The notes: a model not told the origin generated them from the letters alone. A stretch of 47,409 bases of DNA from an uncultured Actinomycetes bacterium (GCA_903873775.1 CAIQPR010000038.1:1-47409); one strand, 5' to 3'. Counted from the stretch's first letter, positions 1-8,815 are shown. Translations and numbers: made by a program.

Positions 1-1559
1 CCGACGTAGACGACGAGGGAGGATTTCGCCGCGATGGGAGGGACAACGTCGTTGCGCAACGTCATGATCAGATTCGTCGTCGCCGCGTCCTGGGGCGCCG
101 TCGTCGGCAAGACGTTGGCGACTTCAAGCTCATTGAATGACGCGGGCAAACAGCTCGCCGTGACACAACCCGCGACGGGCAGCTTGGGGAAGAACGCAAC
201 GCTCGCCACACCCGGGGTGGACTTCGCCGCCTTGACAACGTCCACGAAGCCCTGGAGTTCGGCCGGTGAGTGAACTTCCGACACGAGCTGCAGGGGCCCG
301 TTGTAACCCGGACCGAAACCCTCGGCAATGAGGTCATAGGCGGTCCGCGTCGTGGTGCCGATCGGGTCGTTGCCCTGGTCGGAGGCGCCGAGTCGCATCG
401 AGAAGAACGGCACCGCGATCAGAACAATCAAGACAGTTGCGACCACTGCGGGGATGGTCGGACGACGATCAATGAAGTTCGCCCAGTTGGTCCAGAATCC
501 CGTCGCGGCGTCCGCCGAGCGGGGGCCCTTCGCTGCCAAGTTGCGACGCTGCTTGCGCGACAGAATGCGCGGCCCCACAAAACCAAGAATCGACGGGAGA
601 AGCGTCAAGGCTGCGAACATCGTGAACGCCACGCCGATCGAGGCGGCGATCGCGAGTCCGTAGAGGAAGCTCACGCCCAGAGCGAACATGCCGAGCAGCG
701 CAATGCAGACAATGATGCCCGCGAAGAGAACGGCACGACCGGAGGTATTCACGGCCTGGACGATGGAGTCTTCGACCGACATTCCTTCGAGCAGTCCTTG
801 TCGATGGCGCGTGACAATAAAGAGGGCGTAGTCGACGCCAACACCCAAGCCGATGAGAATGACGAGCTCGGGAGCGAACATCGGCATCTTCAACACGTGG
901 GTCAGCATGCCGATGATCGAGGTTGCCGTACCGAGAGCCACCAGCGCACTCGTCAACGGCATCAGGGCGGCGAACAGGGATCCGAACACCAGGAGCAGGA
1001 CCACCAACGCAGCGAGCGCACCAATGCCGGTGCCGTTCAGTGCCACCTTGTTCGCTTGTTCGGCGACCTGGCCGGAGACGGCCACTTGGAGTCCCGCGGT
1101 GCCATTGAACTTCGTCGCGGTTGCGACAAAGGTCTGTGCTTCCTTGGTCGTGAGGTTCTGTGCCAACACGTCGAAGGTCACCGGGGCGAAGGCGACCGTC
1201 TTGTCCTTGCTGATGTAGAACGACCCTTGCAGCGAGAGGGGCGAGACGATCTTCGTGACGTGCGGAAGCTTCGCGATGTCGGCCAGTGTGTGGTTGATGG
1301 CGGCGGCGACGAGGGGCGACGTCACTGATGCGCCGTGCGATGTCGCAAACACGACGTCGTCGATGTCGCCGCCTTGGGACGGCTCGTGCGCCTTGATGAG
1401 TTCCAGCGCCTTGGTCGATTCCGTGCCCGGAAGCGAGAAGTTATTGGAATAGTCCGTGCCGACGGCGCGGCCAATGGCCACAGTCAGTACGAGAACAACC
1501 AACCAACTCGCAACGACGAGTCGACGATGACGAACACAGAAACTGGCGAGAGCGCGCAC
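1..1559 (-). CDS. MMPL/RND-family membrane transporter (C-terminus beyond window)
   Basis: Probable proton-driven inner-membrane exporter of lipids or hydrophobic compounds (MMPL/RND superfamily). About 519 codons are visible and the reading frame runs open off the left edge. The start is GTG, with AAGGAG five bases before it (1565-1570). An N-terminal transmembrane helix (about residues 15-35) is followed by an extracytoplasmic porter domain. The first helix bundle contains the family hallmark GVDYALFIVTRHR near 790-835, which holds the Asp-Tyr pair typical of proton relay in MmpL proteins. A loop after the bundle has a basic LSRKQRR stretch, then a further helix and a second porter domain begin. 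The C-terminal half lies outside the window. The substrate cannot be told from the sequence. It is convergent with nothing here, and the VOC gene diverges 82 bp away. Confidence 0.9.
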   Translation of the reverse strand, partial: MRALASFCVRHRRLVVASWLVVLVLTVAIGRAVGTDYSNNFSLPGTESTKALELIKAHEPSQGGDIDDVVFATSHGASVTSPLVAAAINHTLADIAKLPHVTKIVSPLSLQGSFYISKDKTVAFAPVTFDVLAQNLTTKEAQTFVATATKFNGTAGLQVAVSGQVAEQANKVALNGTGIGALAALVVLLLVFGSLFAALMPLTSALVALGTATSIIGMLTHVLKMPMFAPELVILIGLGVGVDYALFIVTRHRQGLLEGMSVEDSIVQAVNTSGRAVLFAGIIVCIALLGMFALGVSFLYGLAIAASIGVAFTMFAALTLLPSILGFVGPRILSRKQRRNLAAKGPRSADAATGFWTNWANFIDRRPTIPAVVATVLIVLIAVPFFSMRLGASDQGNDPIGTTTRTAYDLIAEGFGPGYNGPLQLVSEVHSPAELQGFVDVVKAAKSTPGVASVAFFPKLPVAGCVTASCLPASFNELEVANVLPTTAPQDAATTNLIMTLRNDVVPPIAAKSSLVVYV

Positions 1560-1641
1560 GCAAACTCCTTGGCTGAGCCGACACAAGGCGGCGAGGGGGC
1601 GCTTCCATCGTAGGCGGAGGGGGCGTCGATAGAGTCAGTTT

Positions 1642-2004
1642 GTGGGCGCCCGCGTGCGGTATTTCCAATTTCGAACCCGTCGCGTCACCGCCCAGTCGGA
1701 GTTCCTGTCGGCCCTCTTTGAGTGGAACCGCGTGGTGGACGAGCCCGACCAGCACATCCTCTTTGATCACGGTGGACCCGCGGAGGCTGTCCAAGGGGAT
1801 GTGGAGTACGCCGACGACGACTTGGGAGGTCTCGTTGTCTACTGGGAGGTGGACGACATTCGCGCGACGTGCCAGAAAACGACAGAGCTCGGTGGGCGCA
1901 TTGTGATGCAACCCACCGAGCTCGTCGACGGTGCGGGGACCGTGGCTCTCATTGGTGATCCCGGTGGCAATACGTTGGGTCTCTACCAATCTCCGGCGTT
2001 CTAG
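1642..2004 (+). CDS. VOC-superfamily (glyoxalase/bleomycin-resistance-like) protein
   Basis: Small 120-residue single-domain protein with the features of the vicinal oxygen chelate fold: a beta-alpha-beta-beta-beta half starting FQFRTRRVTAQSEFLSALF, then LVVYWEVDDIRATCQKTTELGGRIV and the closing DPGGNTLGLYQ typical of these proteins. Such proteins bind a metal or small ligand between paired modules and act in detoxification or as simple binding proteins. Its specific reaction is not inferable. The start chosen is GTG, with only a weak purine stretch upstream. The stop overlaps the stop of the convergent FN3 gene by a few bases (TAG at 2002-2004 against its reverse-strand TAG at 2001-2003). 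Confidence 0.75.
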   Translation: MGARVRYFQFRTRRVTAQSEFLSALFEWNRVVDEPDQHILFDHGGPAEAVQGDVEYADDDLGGLVVYWEVDDIRATCQKTTELGGRIVMQPTELVDGAGTVALIGDPGGNTLGLYQSPAF

Positions 2005-3524
2005 AGAACGCGACGACGACGCGCGTTGATGGCGAGTCCGCCACCGAGAACTACCACGCCACCCGCCACGAGTCCGACGGCGCCCCAGGGCGTCGATGAA
2101 CCTGCGGGGACGTGCCCGAGGGCGACGGGGTGGTCAACGGGCACACCACGAGCGTCGCGCTCTTCGTGCACCACGGTCGTGGAGGAGGGCGTCTTGTCGG
2201 TCGAGACAGCATCGTCGAGGGCCACCGGCGTCACGCCACCGTTGGCGGCGCCAAATTCCATGATGTGGAACGGGTAGTAGGTCACCGTCAGACCGGTCAA
2301 GGTCGTGGCACCACCGTCCAGCGCTGACAGGTCACACGAGGTCGCTGCACCTACGTTCCCCGTCGCATCCACCGTGCACGTGTCACCTTGGTCGGTCGTC
2401 ACGAGGTAGTAGCCGTCGGTCCCGGTGCCGCTCGGTTCGGTCCACGACACCGTCCAACCCGAGGTGCCACCATCAATCGGAGTCAACGTCACCGTGCTGG
2501 GATCAACGACGACCGGTCCGCCAGAAATCACGATCGGCGGGTCGACCGGAATCTGCGCGATGACACCGCCGGAAATATTGACGAGCCCTGTATCCGTCGT
2601 CAGGTCACCGACCGACGTGTGGGCAATGATCTGCACGTCGTATCCCGAACCATCGGCCACCGCGGGCAGCGTGTCGCTCGTGGCGTCGGCCGGCAAGCTG
2701 TCGTCGGCAATCTGGTTGCCATTGCTATCGGTCAGGATGACGTCGTAGCCGGTCACGTCGCCGGCGTTGGACTGCCAGGTCACCGTGATGGCACCACCCG
2801 TCGCGTCGATCGACTCGAGGGTGGGTGCCGCGTCAGACGAAAAGTCGCCGTTCGAGACGTCGAAACTGGCCGACGGGTCGGACGCGAGATCGCCCCCGGG
2901 GGTGTGCACGGTGACGACAACGGAATAGCCATTCTCGTCACTCACGGAGGTCAGCGTGTCCGTCGTCGCTGACGCGGCCACGACATCGTCCTGCACCATC
3001 GTGCCGTAGCTGTCGTAGAGGGCAACATCAATCGACGTAGCGTCCGCCGCATTGTTCGTCCACGTGACAGCAACGTCGCCTCCCGTCGCGGTCACGTCGG
3101 TAATCACCGGGGCCGCGTCAACAATGTCGCTTCCCCCGAACAGATCGAACGCCGTGCTCGGGTCGGAGGTGAGGTCACCGGAGGGGGTCGCGTCGGTGAC
3201 GACAGCGGTGTAGCCACCTCCGTCGGCAACATTGTTCAAGGTGTCAGAGGTCGACGTCGGCGACACGGTGTCACTCGCGATGACGTCACCATTGGTGTCG
3301 TACAACGCGACAGTTACCGAGGTCGCCGACGGGTCATTGGCCGTCCAGCTGACCGTGACGTCGCCGCCCGTGGCGCTCACTGACGTAATCGAGGGAGGAG
3401 TGGCAACCGTGTCCGCTCCTGCGACCATCGGTGTCGCAATAGATAGGGCACCAAGGGTCGCCACGCTGAGTGCGGCGCGACGCAGTGTGCGATGGGCTCG
3501 GGAGTTGTGAGAGGAACGCTTCAT
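2001..3524 (-). CDS. Secreted/anchored surface protein with four FN3/Ig-like domains
   Basis: Exported 507-residue protein. The N-terminus is basic (MKRSSHNSRAHRTLRRAAL), followed by a hydrophobic core and a likely signal peptidase site after AGA (residue 37). Three similar ~90-residue beta-sandwich repeats span about 42-128, 136-222 and 232-316. Each begins like 'xATGGDVxVxW' and ends with 'SGDLxxDP'. A diverged fourth lies at 343-436 and carries the only Cys pair. A C-terminal hydrophobic helix (480-500) followed by ARRRRVL looks like a membrane stop-transfer anchor, and no LPxTG motif is present. The protein is very acidic and Thr/Ser-rich, as expected of a surface stalk or adhesin. No catalytic motif is visible. 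It is transcribed divergently from the liv operon with 122 bp between starts. Ligand and role are unknown. Confidence 0.8.
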   Translation of the reverse strand: MKRSSHNSRAHRTLRRAALSVATLGALSIATPMVAGADTVATPPSITSVSATGGDVTVSWTANDPSATSVTVALYDTNGDVIASDTVSPTSTSDTLNNVADGGGYTAVVTDATPSGDLTSDPSTAFDLFGGSDIVDAAPVITDVTATGGDVAVTWTNNAADATSIDVALYDSYGTMVQDDVVAASATTDTLTSVSDENGYSVVVTVHTPGGDLASDPSASFDVSNGDFSSDAAPTLESIDATGGAITVTWQSNAGDVTGYDVILTDSNGNQIADDSLPADATSDTLPAVADGSGYDVQIIAHTSVGDLTTDTGLVNISGGVIAQIPVDPPIVISGGPVVVDPSTVTLTPIDGGTSGWTVSWTEPSGTGTDGYYLVTTDQGDTCTVDATGNVGAATSCDLSALDGGATTLTGLTVTYYPFHIMEFGAANGGVTPVALDDAVSTDKTPSSTTVVHEERDARGVPVDHPVALGHVPAGSSTPWGAVGLVAGGVVVLGGGLAINARRRRVL

Positions 3525-3618
3525 GCCTAGTACCTGTCCCCGCGCCGTAGATCCTTACAGGAACTTTTCATATTTTCTGAAGATTTTCCACCACCGCCCA
3601 GCCCCTGAACAAGGCAGT

Positions 3619-3631
3619 GTCGTGGCACGAC
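3619..3631. promoter_or_regulatory. Palindrome before livG (candidate operator)
   Basis: Perfect 13-bp inverted repeat GTCGTG-G-CACGAC lying 15 bp upstream of the livG start, in the 122-bp gap between livG and the divergent surface-protein gene. The position suits a repressor site or promoter-proximal element for the liv operon. No regulator gene is adjacent, so the link is inferred only from position. Confidence 0.35.
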
Positions 3632-3646
3632 TAGTTTTACGGTGCT

Positions 3647-4432
3647 GTGACGACCGAAACCACACCGCTCCCGCCGAGCCTCGAGCTCCGAGATGTCTCC
3701 GTTCAATTCGGAGGACTTCGCGCATTGGGCAACGTCAGTTTCCACGTCAATACGGGAGAAATCGTTGGGCTCATCGGCCCAAACGGGGCGGGAAAGACCA
3801 CCGCCTTCAATGTTGCCTGCGGATTCGTGAAGCCGACGTCGGGGACCGTGGAGTTTCCGGCCGCCGGGCTGCGATCTTTGCGTCCCCACCAACTCCACAA
3901 AGCGGGAGTTGCGCGAACCCTGCAAGGAGTGGGGCTCTTCGACCACATGAGCGTTCTCGAGAACGTCATGGCGGGTGCTCAGAGCCGTCGGGGCGCCGGC
4001 ATTCTCGCGAGTCTCACGGGCATGCCGAGCGTAAGTCGATTCGACCGACGCGTGCGCACCGAAGCCTTTGAGATCCTCGAACGACTAGGTATCGCCCAAT
4101 TCGCCGGTCAGGTGCCGTCAGCAATCCCCTACGGAATCGCGAAAAAAGTGTCGGTCGCCCGTGCCTTGATGGCGTCACCTCGCTTGCTGCTTCTGGACGA
4201 ACCGGCGTCGGGTCTCGACGAGAACGAATTGGAAGAGTTCTCCAATCTGATCGTCTCGCTCAAGTCGACCATGGGTGTTCTGTTGGTCGAGCACAACATG
4301 GAATTCGTCATGCCGCTCGTGGACCGTTTGGTGGTCTTGAACTTCGGCGAAGTCATCGCCACGGGGACCCCGAAGGACATCAGCCAAAACGCCGACGTGC
4401 TCGCCGCGTATCTCGGAGTCGACGATGATTAA
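3647..4432 (+). CDS. livG: Branched-chain amino acid-type ABC transporter ATPase (LivG-like)
   Basis: Cytoplasmic ATPase subunit (261 aa) of a HAAT-family importer. Walker A is GPNGAGKTT (residues 44-52), Walker B is LLLLDEPASGLD, and the H-loop is VEHNMEF. The signature segment reads IPYGIAKKVSVARAL, the 'PYG' form usual in LivG proteins, instead of LSGGQ. The C-terminal segment (VVLNFGEVIATGTPKDI...AYLG) is also LivG-like. The start is GTG at the beginning of the conserved frame. It is the first gene of a tightly packed operon and overlaps livF by 8 bp. The transported solute (branched-chain amino acid, amide, urea or aromatic) is not settled by sequence. Confidence 0.92.
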   Translation: MTTETTPLPPSLELRDVSVQFGGLRALGNVSFHVNTGEIVGLIGPNGAGKTTAFNVACGFVKPTSGTVEFPAAGLRSLRPHQLHKAGVARTLQGVGLFDHMSVLENVMAGAQSRRGAGILASLTGMPSVSRFDRRVRTEAFEILERLGIAQFAGQVPSAIPYGIAKKVSVARALMASPRLLLLDEPASGLDENELEEFSNLIVSLKSTMGVLLVEHNMEFVMPLVDRLVVLNFGEVIATGTPKDISQNADVLAAYLGVDDD

Positions 4433-5183
4433 GGTCGAAAATCTCTCCGTGAATTACGGCGCCGTGCAGGCGCTGCGGGACGTGTCCTTCACGGCCAAGA
4501 CGGGAGTCATTACCGCGGTTCTCGGCGCCAACGGCGCGGGAAAGACGTCGCTCCTGCGATCTATGTCCGGCCTCGTCAAGATCGCCAACGGCTCGATCAC
4601 CATCGAAGACGCACACACCGTGATGGTCGACGGCCACCCGCAAAGTGCCGTTGAATCACACGAACTTCGAGGCATGAAGACCGAGGACATTGCCAGACTC
4701 GGCGTCGGCCACGTGCCCGAAGGACGTGGCGTCATCGCCGAGTTCACGGTCGAAGAAAACCTTCGCCTCGGCGCTCTGTCGTCGAAGGTCAATCTCGCCG
4801 AAGGCCTTGCTCGTCAGTTCGAACAATTCCCGGTCCTCGGTGAACGTCGTAAGCAGTACGCGTCCACACTCTCGGGTGGCGAGCGCCAAATGCTGGCCAT
4901 GGCTCGCGCGCTGATCGCCGAGCCCAAGGTCCTGCTTCTCGACGAACCATCCTTGGGTCTCGCGCCTCTCGTCACCGCCGACATGATGGCGACCATTCGC
5001 CAACTCTGCGAATCTCAGGGATTGACCGTGATTCTCGTTGAGCAAAACGCGAAGAGCGCCCTGCGGATCGCGCACGACGCGGTCGTGCTGCACATCGGCT
5101 CTGTGGTGGCAGCCGCCGATGCCGCGACTGTGGCGGCCGATGACCAGTTGCGTCACTACTACCTGGGATTGGTGCAGGAATGA
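4425..5183 (+). CDS. livF: Branched-chain amino acid-type ABC transporter ATPase (LivF-like)
   Basis: Second ATPase subunit (252 aa), pairing with LivG as the nucleotide-binding dimer. It has Walker A GANGAGKTS, the Q-loop region GHVPEGRGVIAEFTVEENL that is characteristic of LivF, the signature LSGGERQMLAMARAL, Walker B VLLLDEPSLGLAP and the H-loop VEQNAKSAL. It is slightly longer than the usual ~235 aa because of an insertion after the Walker A region (residues ~55-80). The ATG overlaps the end of livG, and the TGA overlaps the livH ATG by 4 bp, so translation is probably coupled. Confidence 0.93.
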   Translation: MIKVENLSVNYGAVQALRDVSFTAKTGVITAVLGANGAGKTSLLRSMSGLVKIANGSITIEDAHTVMVDGHPQSAVESHELRGMKTEDIARLGVGHVPEGRGVIAEFTVEENLRLGALSSKVNLAEGLARQFEQFPVLGERRKQYASTLSGGERQMLAMARALIAEPKVLLLDEPSLGLAPLVTADMMATIRQLCESQGLTVILVEQNAKSALRIAHDAVVLHIGSVVAAADAATVAADDQLRHYYLGLVQE

Positions 5184-6097
5184 TCGCCCTTCTCGCGTCA
5201 CTAGATAGTTTCCTCAGTTCGCGCATCATGACCGACCTCTTTTATGGACTCGCGCTGGGCGTCATCTACGCGCTCGTGGCCCTGAGTCTCGTCATTATTT
5301 GGCAATCGACCCACGTACTGAACTTCGCTCAAGGCGCGATGGCGACGTTCGCAACGTTCGTGGGCATGACGCAGCTCGACCGGGGACTCAATTGGTGGGT
5401 CTGTTTCGCGATTGCCATCTTGTTCGGTTTCCTCTTCGGGGGATTTACAGAACGGGTCCTCATTCGCCCCCTCTACGGGAAACCCGAGATCAATCCCATT
5501 GTCGTGATGGTGGGTCTGCTCGGACTTCTTGAAGCAATTGGTCAAACTTTTTGGTCGTCGTCGACGCGAAACTATCCCGCGCCGTTCTCACAGGATTACT
5601 GGCAGTTGCACGGTCGGCTCGTAGCACTCAGCGCGTGGGTGATTTTCGAGTTCTTTCTCGCCGTTGTGATCATGGTGTCAATCTTGATCCTGTTCCAATT
5701 CACCAACATTGGTCTGCGTCTTCGAGCAGCCGCGCTTGCCCCGGAAGTCGCGCGGCTGTTGGGCGTTCGCGTCAATCGGATGTTGACCTTGGGCTGGATG
5801 ATTGCCAGTGCAGTGGGAACGATTGCGGCGATCATCGTGACCGCCGGAACGGGCGGACTGAATGTCAATGTTATGGACGCGTTCTTCGTCAGCGGATTCA
5901 TTGCGGCCGCGATTGGAGGACTTGATTCGCCCGTCGGTGCCGTTATCGGAGGAATCGTTCTTGGCGTCACCACTGACTTCGTTCGAGACTATTGGTCCGG
6001 CAATGCAGCCCAGTTGACTCCTCTGGTGGCGCTGTTGGTGGTGCTGATGATCCGCCCTGAGGGTCTGTTCTCGAAGAGCACAACGAGGCGCGTCTGA
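5180..6097 (+). CDS. livH: Branched-chain amino acid-type ABC permease (LivH-like)
   Basis: Integral membrane permease subunit (305 aa) with about eight hydrophobic segments. The conserved LivH features are LALGVIYALVALSLVIIWQSTHVLNFAQGAMATFATF near the N-terminus, the RPLYGKPEINPIVVMVGLLGLLEAIGQ segment, and the family loop GLRLRAAALAPEVARLLGVRVNRM. The latter corresponds to the EAA-type coupling region. It ends IRPEGLF, as LivH proteins do. The start ATG overlaps the livF stop (ATGA). An internal ATG at 5228 is a possible alternative start nearer the family norm. Confidence 0.92.
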   Translation: MIALLASLDSFLSSRIMTDLFYGLALGVIYALVALSLVIIWQSTHVLNFAQGAMATFATFVGMTQLDRGLNWWVCFAIAILFGFLFGGFTERVLIRPLYGKPEINPIVVMVGLLGLLEAIGQTFWSSSTRNYPAPFSQDYWQLHGRLVALSAWVIFEFFLAVVIMVSILILFQFTNIGLRLRAAALAPEVARLLGVRVNRMLTLGWMIASAVGTIAAIIVTAGTGGLNVNVMDAFFVSGFIAAAIGGLDSPVGAVIGGIVLGVTTDFVRDYWSGNAAQLTPLVALLVVLMIRPEGLFSKSTTRRV

Positions 6098-7317
6098 TGT
6101 CCACACCTACATCACCACCACACGATGCGACGCACGTCGAGCAGCCCAAAGTGAGTTCGCTTAAGAAGTTCGCGGCCGGATCTCGCGGTGTCATCCGTGC
6201 GTATCCATCTGCGACCCGCATCGTCTCGATCACGCTCCTCACTTTTTTGGCCATCCTCGCGACGTTCTATATTTCGGACACTCAGAACCCGGCTATTGGC
6301 GAAGGTGCGGCGGTGGCCGTGGCCGTTCTGGGCCTTACATGGTTGACGGGGTGGAGCGGCCAAGTGTCGCTTGGTAACTCGGGATTCATGATGGTTGGCG
6401 CCTACACAGCGTCGCTGTGGATCAACCACCACCCTTCCGCGACACAGCCTTCGTCGTACGGCATAGGTCTCGTGCTCGCCGTCGCTGTCGGTGCCGTCAC
6501 GGGATTGATTCTCGGCTTGCCCGCCACGCGACTGCGCGGTCCGTATCTTGCAGGTATGACCATCGCCTTTGCTGTGGTGATACCGAGTTTCATACAGACT
6601 CTCTCTTTTGCCGGCGGCTCCGGTGGTCTGCAGGTTTTTGCCCTCACTCCTCCACAGTGGTTCGTCAATTTCTTTAACGACCAGGAGTACGGATATCAAA
6701 TCGCCAACGCCCAGTGGCCGACCGACATCGTCATCGCCATCGCGGGGTTCTCGTTCCTGATCATGGCCAACTTGTTCCACTCGAAACTGGGACGGTCCAT
6801 GCGCATGGTGCGCGACAACGACGTTGCCGCTGAACTTGCGGGCATCAACTTGCCGCGCATGCGTGCTTTGGCCTTCGTCATTTCTGCATCGTTTGGGGCT
6901 CTTGGTGGCGCATTATTTATTTACATCGCGAACACCATTACTCCCGAAGAGCCGTTCCAGTTCACCTTCGGCATCACTCTGCTGACGTTGATGGTGGTGG
7001 GCGGCATCGGCACATTGTGGGGTGCTGCGATCGCCGGTGTTGTGTTCGCCTACCAGGGTCCTTGGATTGCCTGGCTGAGCAGCCACGTAGGCATTTCGAG
7101 TACGACAAATCTTGGTCAGCAGATGCCCAACATTTTGTTTTCCGGAATCTTGATCCTCACCATGTTGTTGGCGCCTCGAGGCATCGTGGGCGGTATTCAG
7201 GACCTGGTCCGGATTGTCAAGAAATTGTTGGCCTCAAGCGCTTCTCGTAGCGAAACCTCACCGGAATCTCCATCAGACAACGCTTCCGGTGACGCCGCAA
7301 CACATTCACCTTCCTAA
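6097..7317 (+). CDS. livM: Branched-chain amino acid-type ABC permease (LivM-like)
   Basis: Second permease subunit (406 aa). A ~35-residue hydrophilic N-terminal tail precedes the membrane domain. Recognisable LivM elements are WLTGWSGQVSLGNSGFMMVGAYTAS, LGLPATRLRGPYLAGMTIAFA, and the coupling loop SKLGRSMRMVRDNDVAAELAGINLPRMRALAFVISA. It ends in LAPRGIVGGIQDLV plus a Ser-rich hydrophilic tail. Its ATG shares one base with the livH TGA (TGATG), indicating translational coupling. The 118-bp gap that follows separates it from the binding-protein gene. Confidence 0.92.
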   Translation: MSTPTSPPHDATHVEQPKVSSLKKFAAGSRGVIRAYPSATRIVSITLLTFLAILATFYISDTQNPAIGEGAAVAVAVLGLTWLTGWSGQVSLGNSGFMMVGAYTASLWINHHPSATQPSSYGIGLVLAVAVGAVTGLILGLPATRLRGPYLAGMTIAFAVVIPSFIQTLSFAGGSGGLQVFALTPPQWFVNFFNDQEYGYQIANAQWPTDIVIAIAGFSFLIMANLFHSKLGRSMRMVRDNDVAAELAGINLPRMRALAFVISASFGALGGALFIYIANTITPEEPFQFTFGITLLTLMVVGGIGTLWGAAIAGVVFAYQGPWIAWLSSHVGISSTTNLGQQMPNILFSGILILTMLLAPRGIVGGIQDLVRIVKKLLASSASRSETSPESPSDNASGDAATHSPS

Positions 7318-7340
7318 ACACCCCGACGCCGCCGGCGGCA

Positions 7341-7405
7341 TGCGAAAAGGATCACAAGGGGCTGTCTTGTTGCCGGGCCTGCTGCCCAGTAAGGTACTTT
7401 TCGCA
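7341..7405 (+). promoter_or_regulatory. Structured leader or promoter region before the livK-like gene
   Basis: A perfect 9-bp inverted repeat, TGCGAAAAG (7341-7349) and CTTTTCGCA (7397-7405), encloses two small hairpins: ACAAG/CTTGT (7354-7358 with 7366-7370) and GGGC/GCCC (7375-7378 with 7384-7387). The layout resembles a three-way junction. A 12-bp palindrome GCCGCCGGCGGC precedes it at 7328-7339. An alternative reading of the same bases is a promoter, TTGTTG (7367-7372)-17 bp-TAAGGT (7390-7395). The two readings compete, because a transcript started there would lack the left arm. Confidence 0.35.
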
Positions 7406-7435
7406 GTTCTATTAACCACTTAGGGGAGGAATCAA

Positions 7436-8806
7436 ATGATCCGCAGTCGATTCCAGCGCAGCGCCGTGATGCTTGGTGCATCATCGCTCGTGTTGGCAAT
7501 GGCCGCAACCGGAATCGCCACGGGCTCGGCAAATGCCAGCACTAGCGTTCCCGGCGTGACGTCCAGCAGTGTGACCATCGGTGCCACGGTGCCGTTGTCA
7601 GGCATTGCGTCGAGCTACGCCGAAGTCTCGGCGGCCGCTCTCGCGGTGTTCAAGTACATCAACAAGAAGGGTGGCGTTAACGGCCGCACCATCAACTTCA
7701 TCCGTCTCGACGACTGCTACAACTTGGCGTCGCAAGCGGGTCTTGGTTGCACGCAGCCGTCCAGCACCACCACCTTGTCCCAGACGCAGACGCTCGTCGA
7801 CTCCGACCACGTGTTCGCCACTGTCGGTTCGCTCGGCACCGCGGCACAGGACTCGGTCTTGAACTTCCTGAAGCAGAACAAGGTCCCCCAGCTCTTCGTG
7901 AACTCGGGTTCCTCGGACTGGAACCAGGCGTCCAAGTACCCGGACCTGTTCGGTTTCCAGACCAGCTACAAGGTTGAAGGCAAGATCTTTGGCACGTACA
8001 TCAACGCGCACTTCAAGGGTCAGAAGGTCGGCTTCGTCGGACAGGACGACGACTTCGGTTCCAACGGCTACATCGGTCTGACCGAGGGCAAGCTGGGCAC
8101 GGACGCTGTGTCGGTCGCTTCGAACGACAAGTTCCTCTACAGCCCCGCGAACGCTCTCTTCGAGATCGGTGACATCACTCCGGCCGTGACCAAGATGAAG
8201 AACGACGGCGTCAAGGTTGTCGTCCTCGACTCAATCCCGGCCGTCACGGCGCGAGTTCTCGCGGACGCACACGCCATCGGTTTTGCTCCGCAGTGGGTGA
8301 TCTCGACCGTGGGTTCCGACCCGATCTCGGTCAACACGTCACTCGAGAGTGGCGCCATCAGCACCGACGGTCTCCCGGCAACTTCTGACACCAGCAACGT
8401 GTGGAACGTCTGGTTGAAGAAGGTTCTGCTGGCCGACTCGACGGACTTCCCGCACTTCACGTCGGGAACCACGCTGGACGGCAACGAGCAGTACGGTGCG
8501 GCCTACGCTGTCGCCTTCGCTGAGGCTCTCTACAGCCTGGGCAAGAACGGCGTGACGCAGGCGGGAATCGTCAAGGCGATGACCACGACGAAGTTCGCGA
8601 CGCCGACGATTCTGCCGCTGTCGTTCTCCGCTACGAACCACCAGGGTCTCCTCGGTGGTGTGATCGCCTCGATCCCGACCGGCAACCCGCCGACGACGAT
8701 CACCGAGTCGAGCCACACCGTCTACACGACGACTGACGCTGCGAACACCGCGGTGGCGACCTCGTCGAAGTACACGGTCAGCGCGATTCCGGGCTGGCTG
8801 AGCTAA
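7436..8806 (+). CDS. ABC transporter substrate-binding protein, LivK/Peripla_BP_6 type
   Basis: Extracytoplasmic solute-binding protein (456 aa) delivering the substrate to LivHMGF. A Sec signal is present (residues ~10-35, ending GSANAS) with no clear lipobox Cys, so it may be released or anchored by other means. The mature part starts SSVTIGATVPLSGIASSYAEVSAAALAVFKYINKKGGVNGRTINFIRLDD, the standard type I periplasmic-binding fold opening. Later FVNSGSSDWNQASKYPDLFGFQTSYKVEGKIFG and KVGFVGQDDDFG match the hinge region. The very strong ribosome site GGGGAGGA before the ATG, plus the separate leader, suits higher expression than the membrane subunits. A strong terminator follows. Confidence 0.9.
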   Translation: MIRSRFQRSAVMLGASSLVLAMAATGIATGSANASTSVPGVTSSSVTIGATVPLSGIASSYAEVSAAALAVFKYINKKGGVNGRTINFIRLDDCYNLASQAGLGCTQPSSTTTLSQTQTLVDSDHVFATVGSLGTAAQDSVLNFLKQNKVPQLFVNSGSSDWNQASKYPDLFGFQTSYKVEGKIFGTYINAHFKGQKVGFVGQDDDFGSNGYIGLTEGKLGTDAVSVASNDKFLYSPANALFEIGDITPAVTKMKNDGVKVVVLDSIPAVTARVLADAHAIGFAPQWVISTVGSDPISVNTSLESGAISTDGLPATSDTSNVWNVWLKKVLLADSTDFPHFTSGTTLDGNEQYGAAYAVAFAEALYSLGKNGVTQAGIVKAMTTTKFATPTILPLSFSATNHQGLLGGVIASIPTGNPPTTITESSHTVYTTTDAANTAVATSSKYTVSAIPGWLS

Positions 8807-8815
8807 GACTTCACC

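Noticed and set aside
270..1328. 352-codon open frame on the plus strand opposite the MMPL gene
   Set aside because: Composition is dominated by Arg, His, Gly, Asp and Gln, with no domain. It is the antisense shadow of a clear MMPL frame containing the GVDYALFIVTRHR motif.
7341..7405. Known riboswitch class before the binding-protein gene
   Set aside because: The hairpins do not match any riboswitch core I know, and the same bases can be read as a promoter. Kept only as a structural observation.
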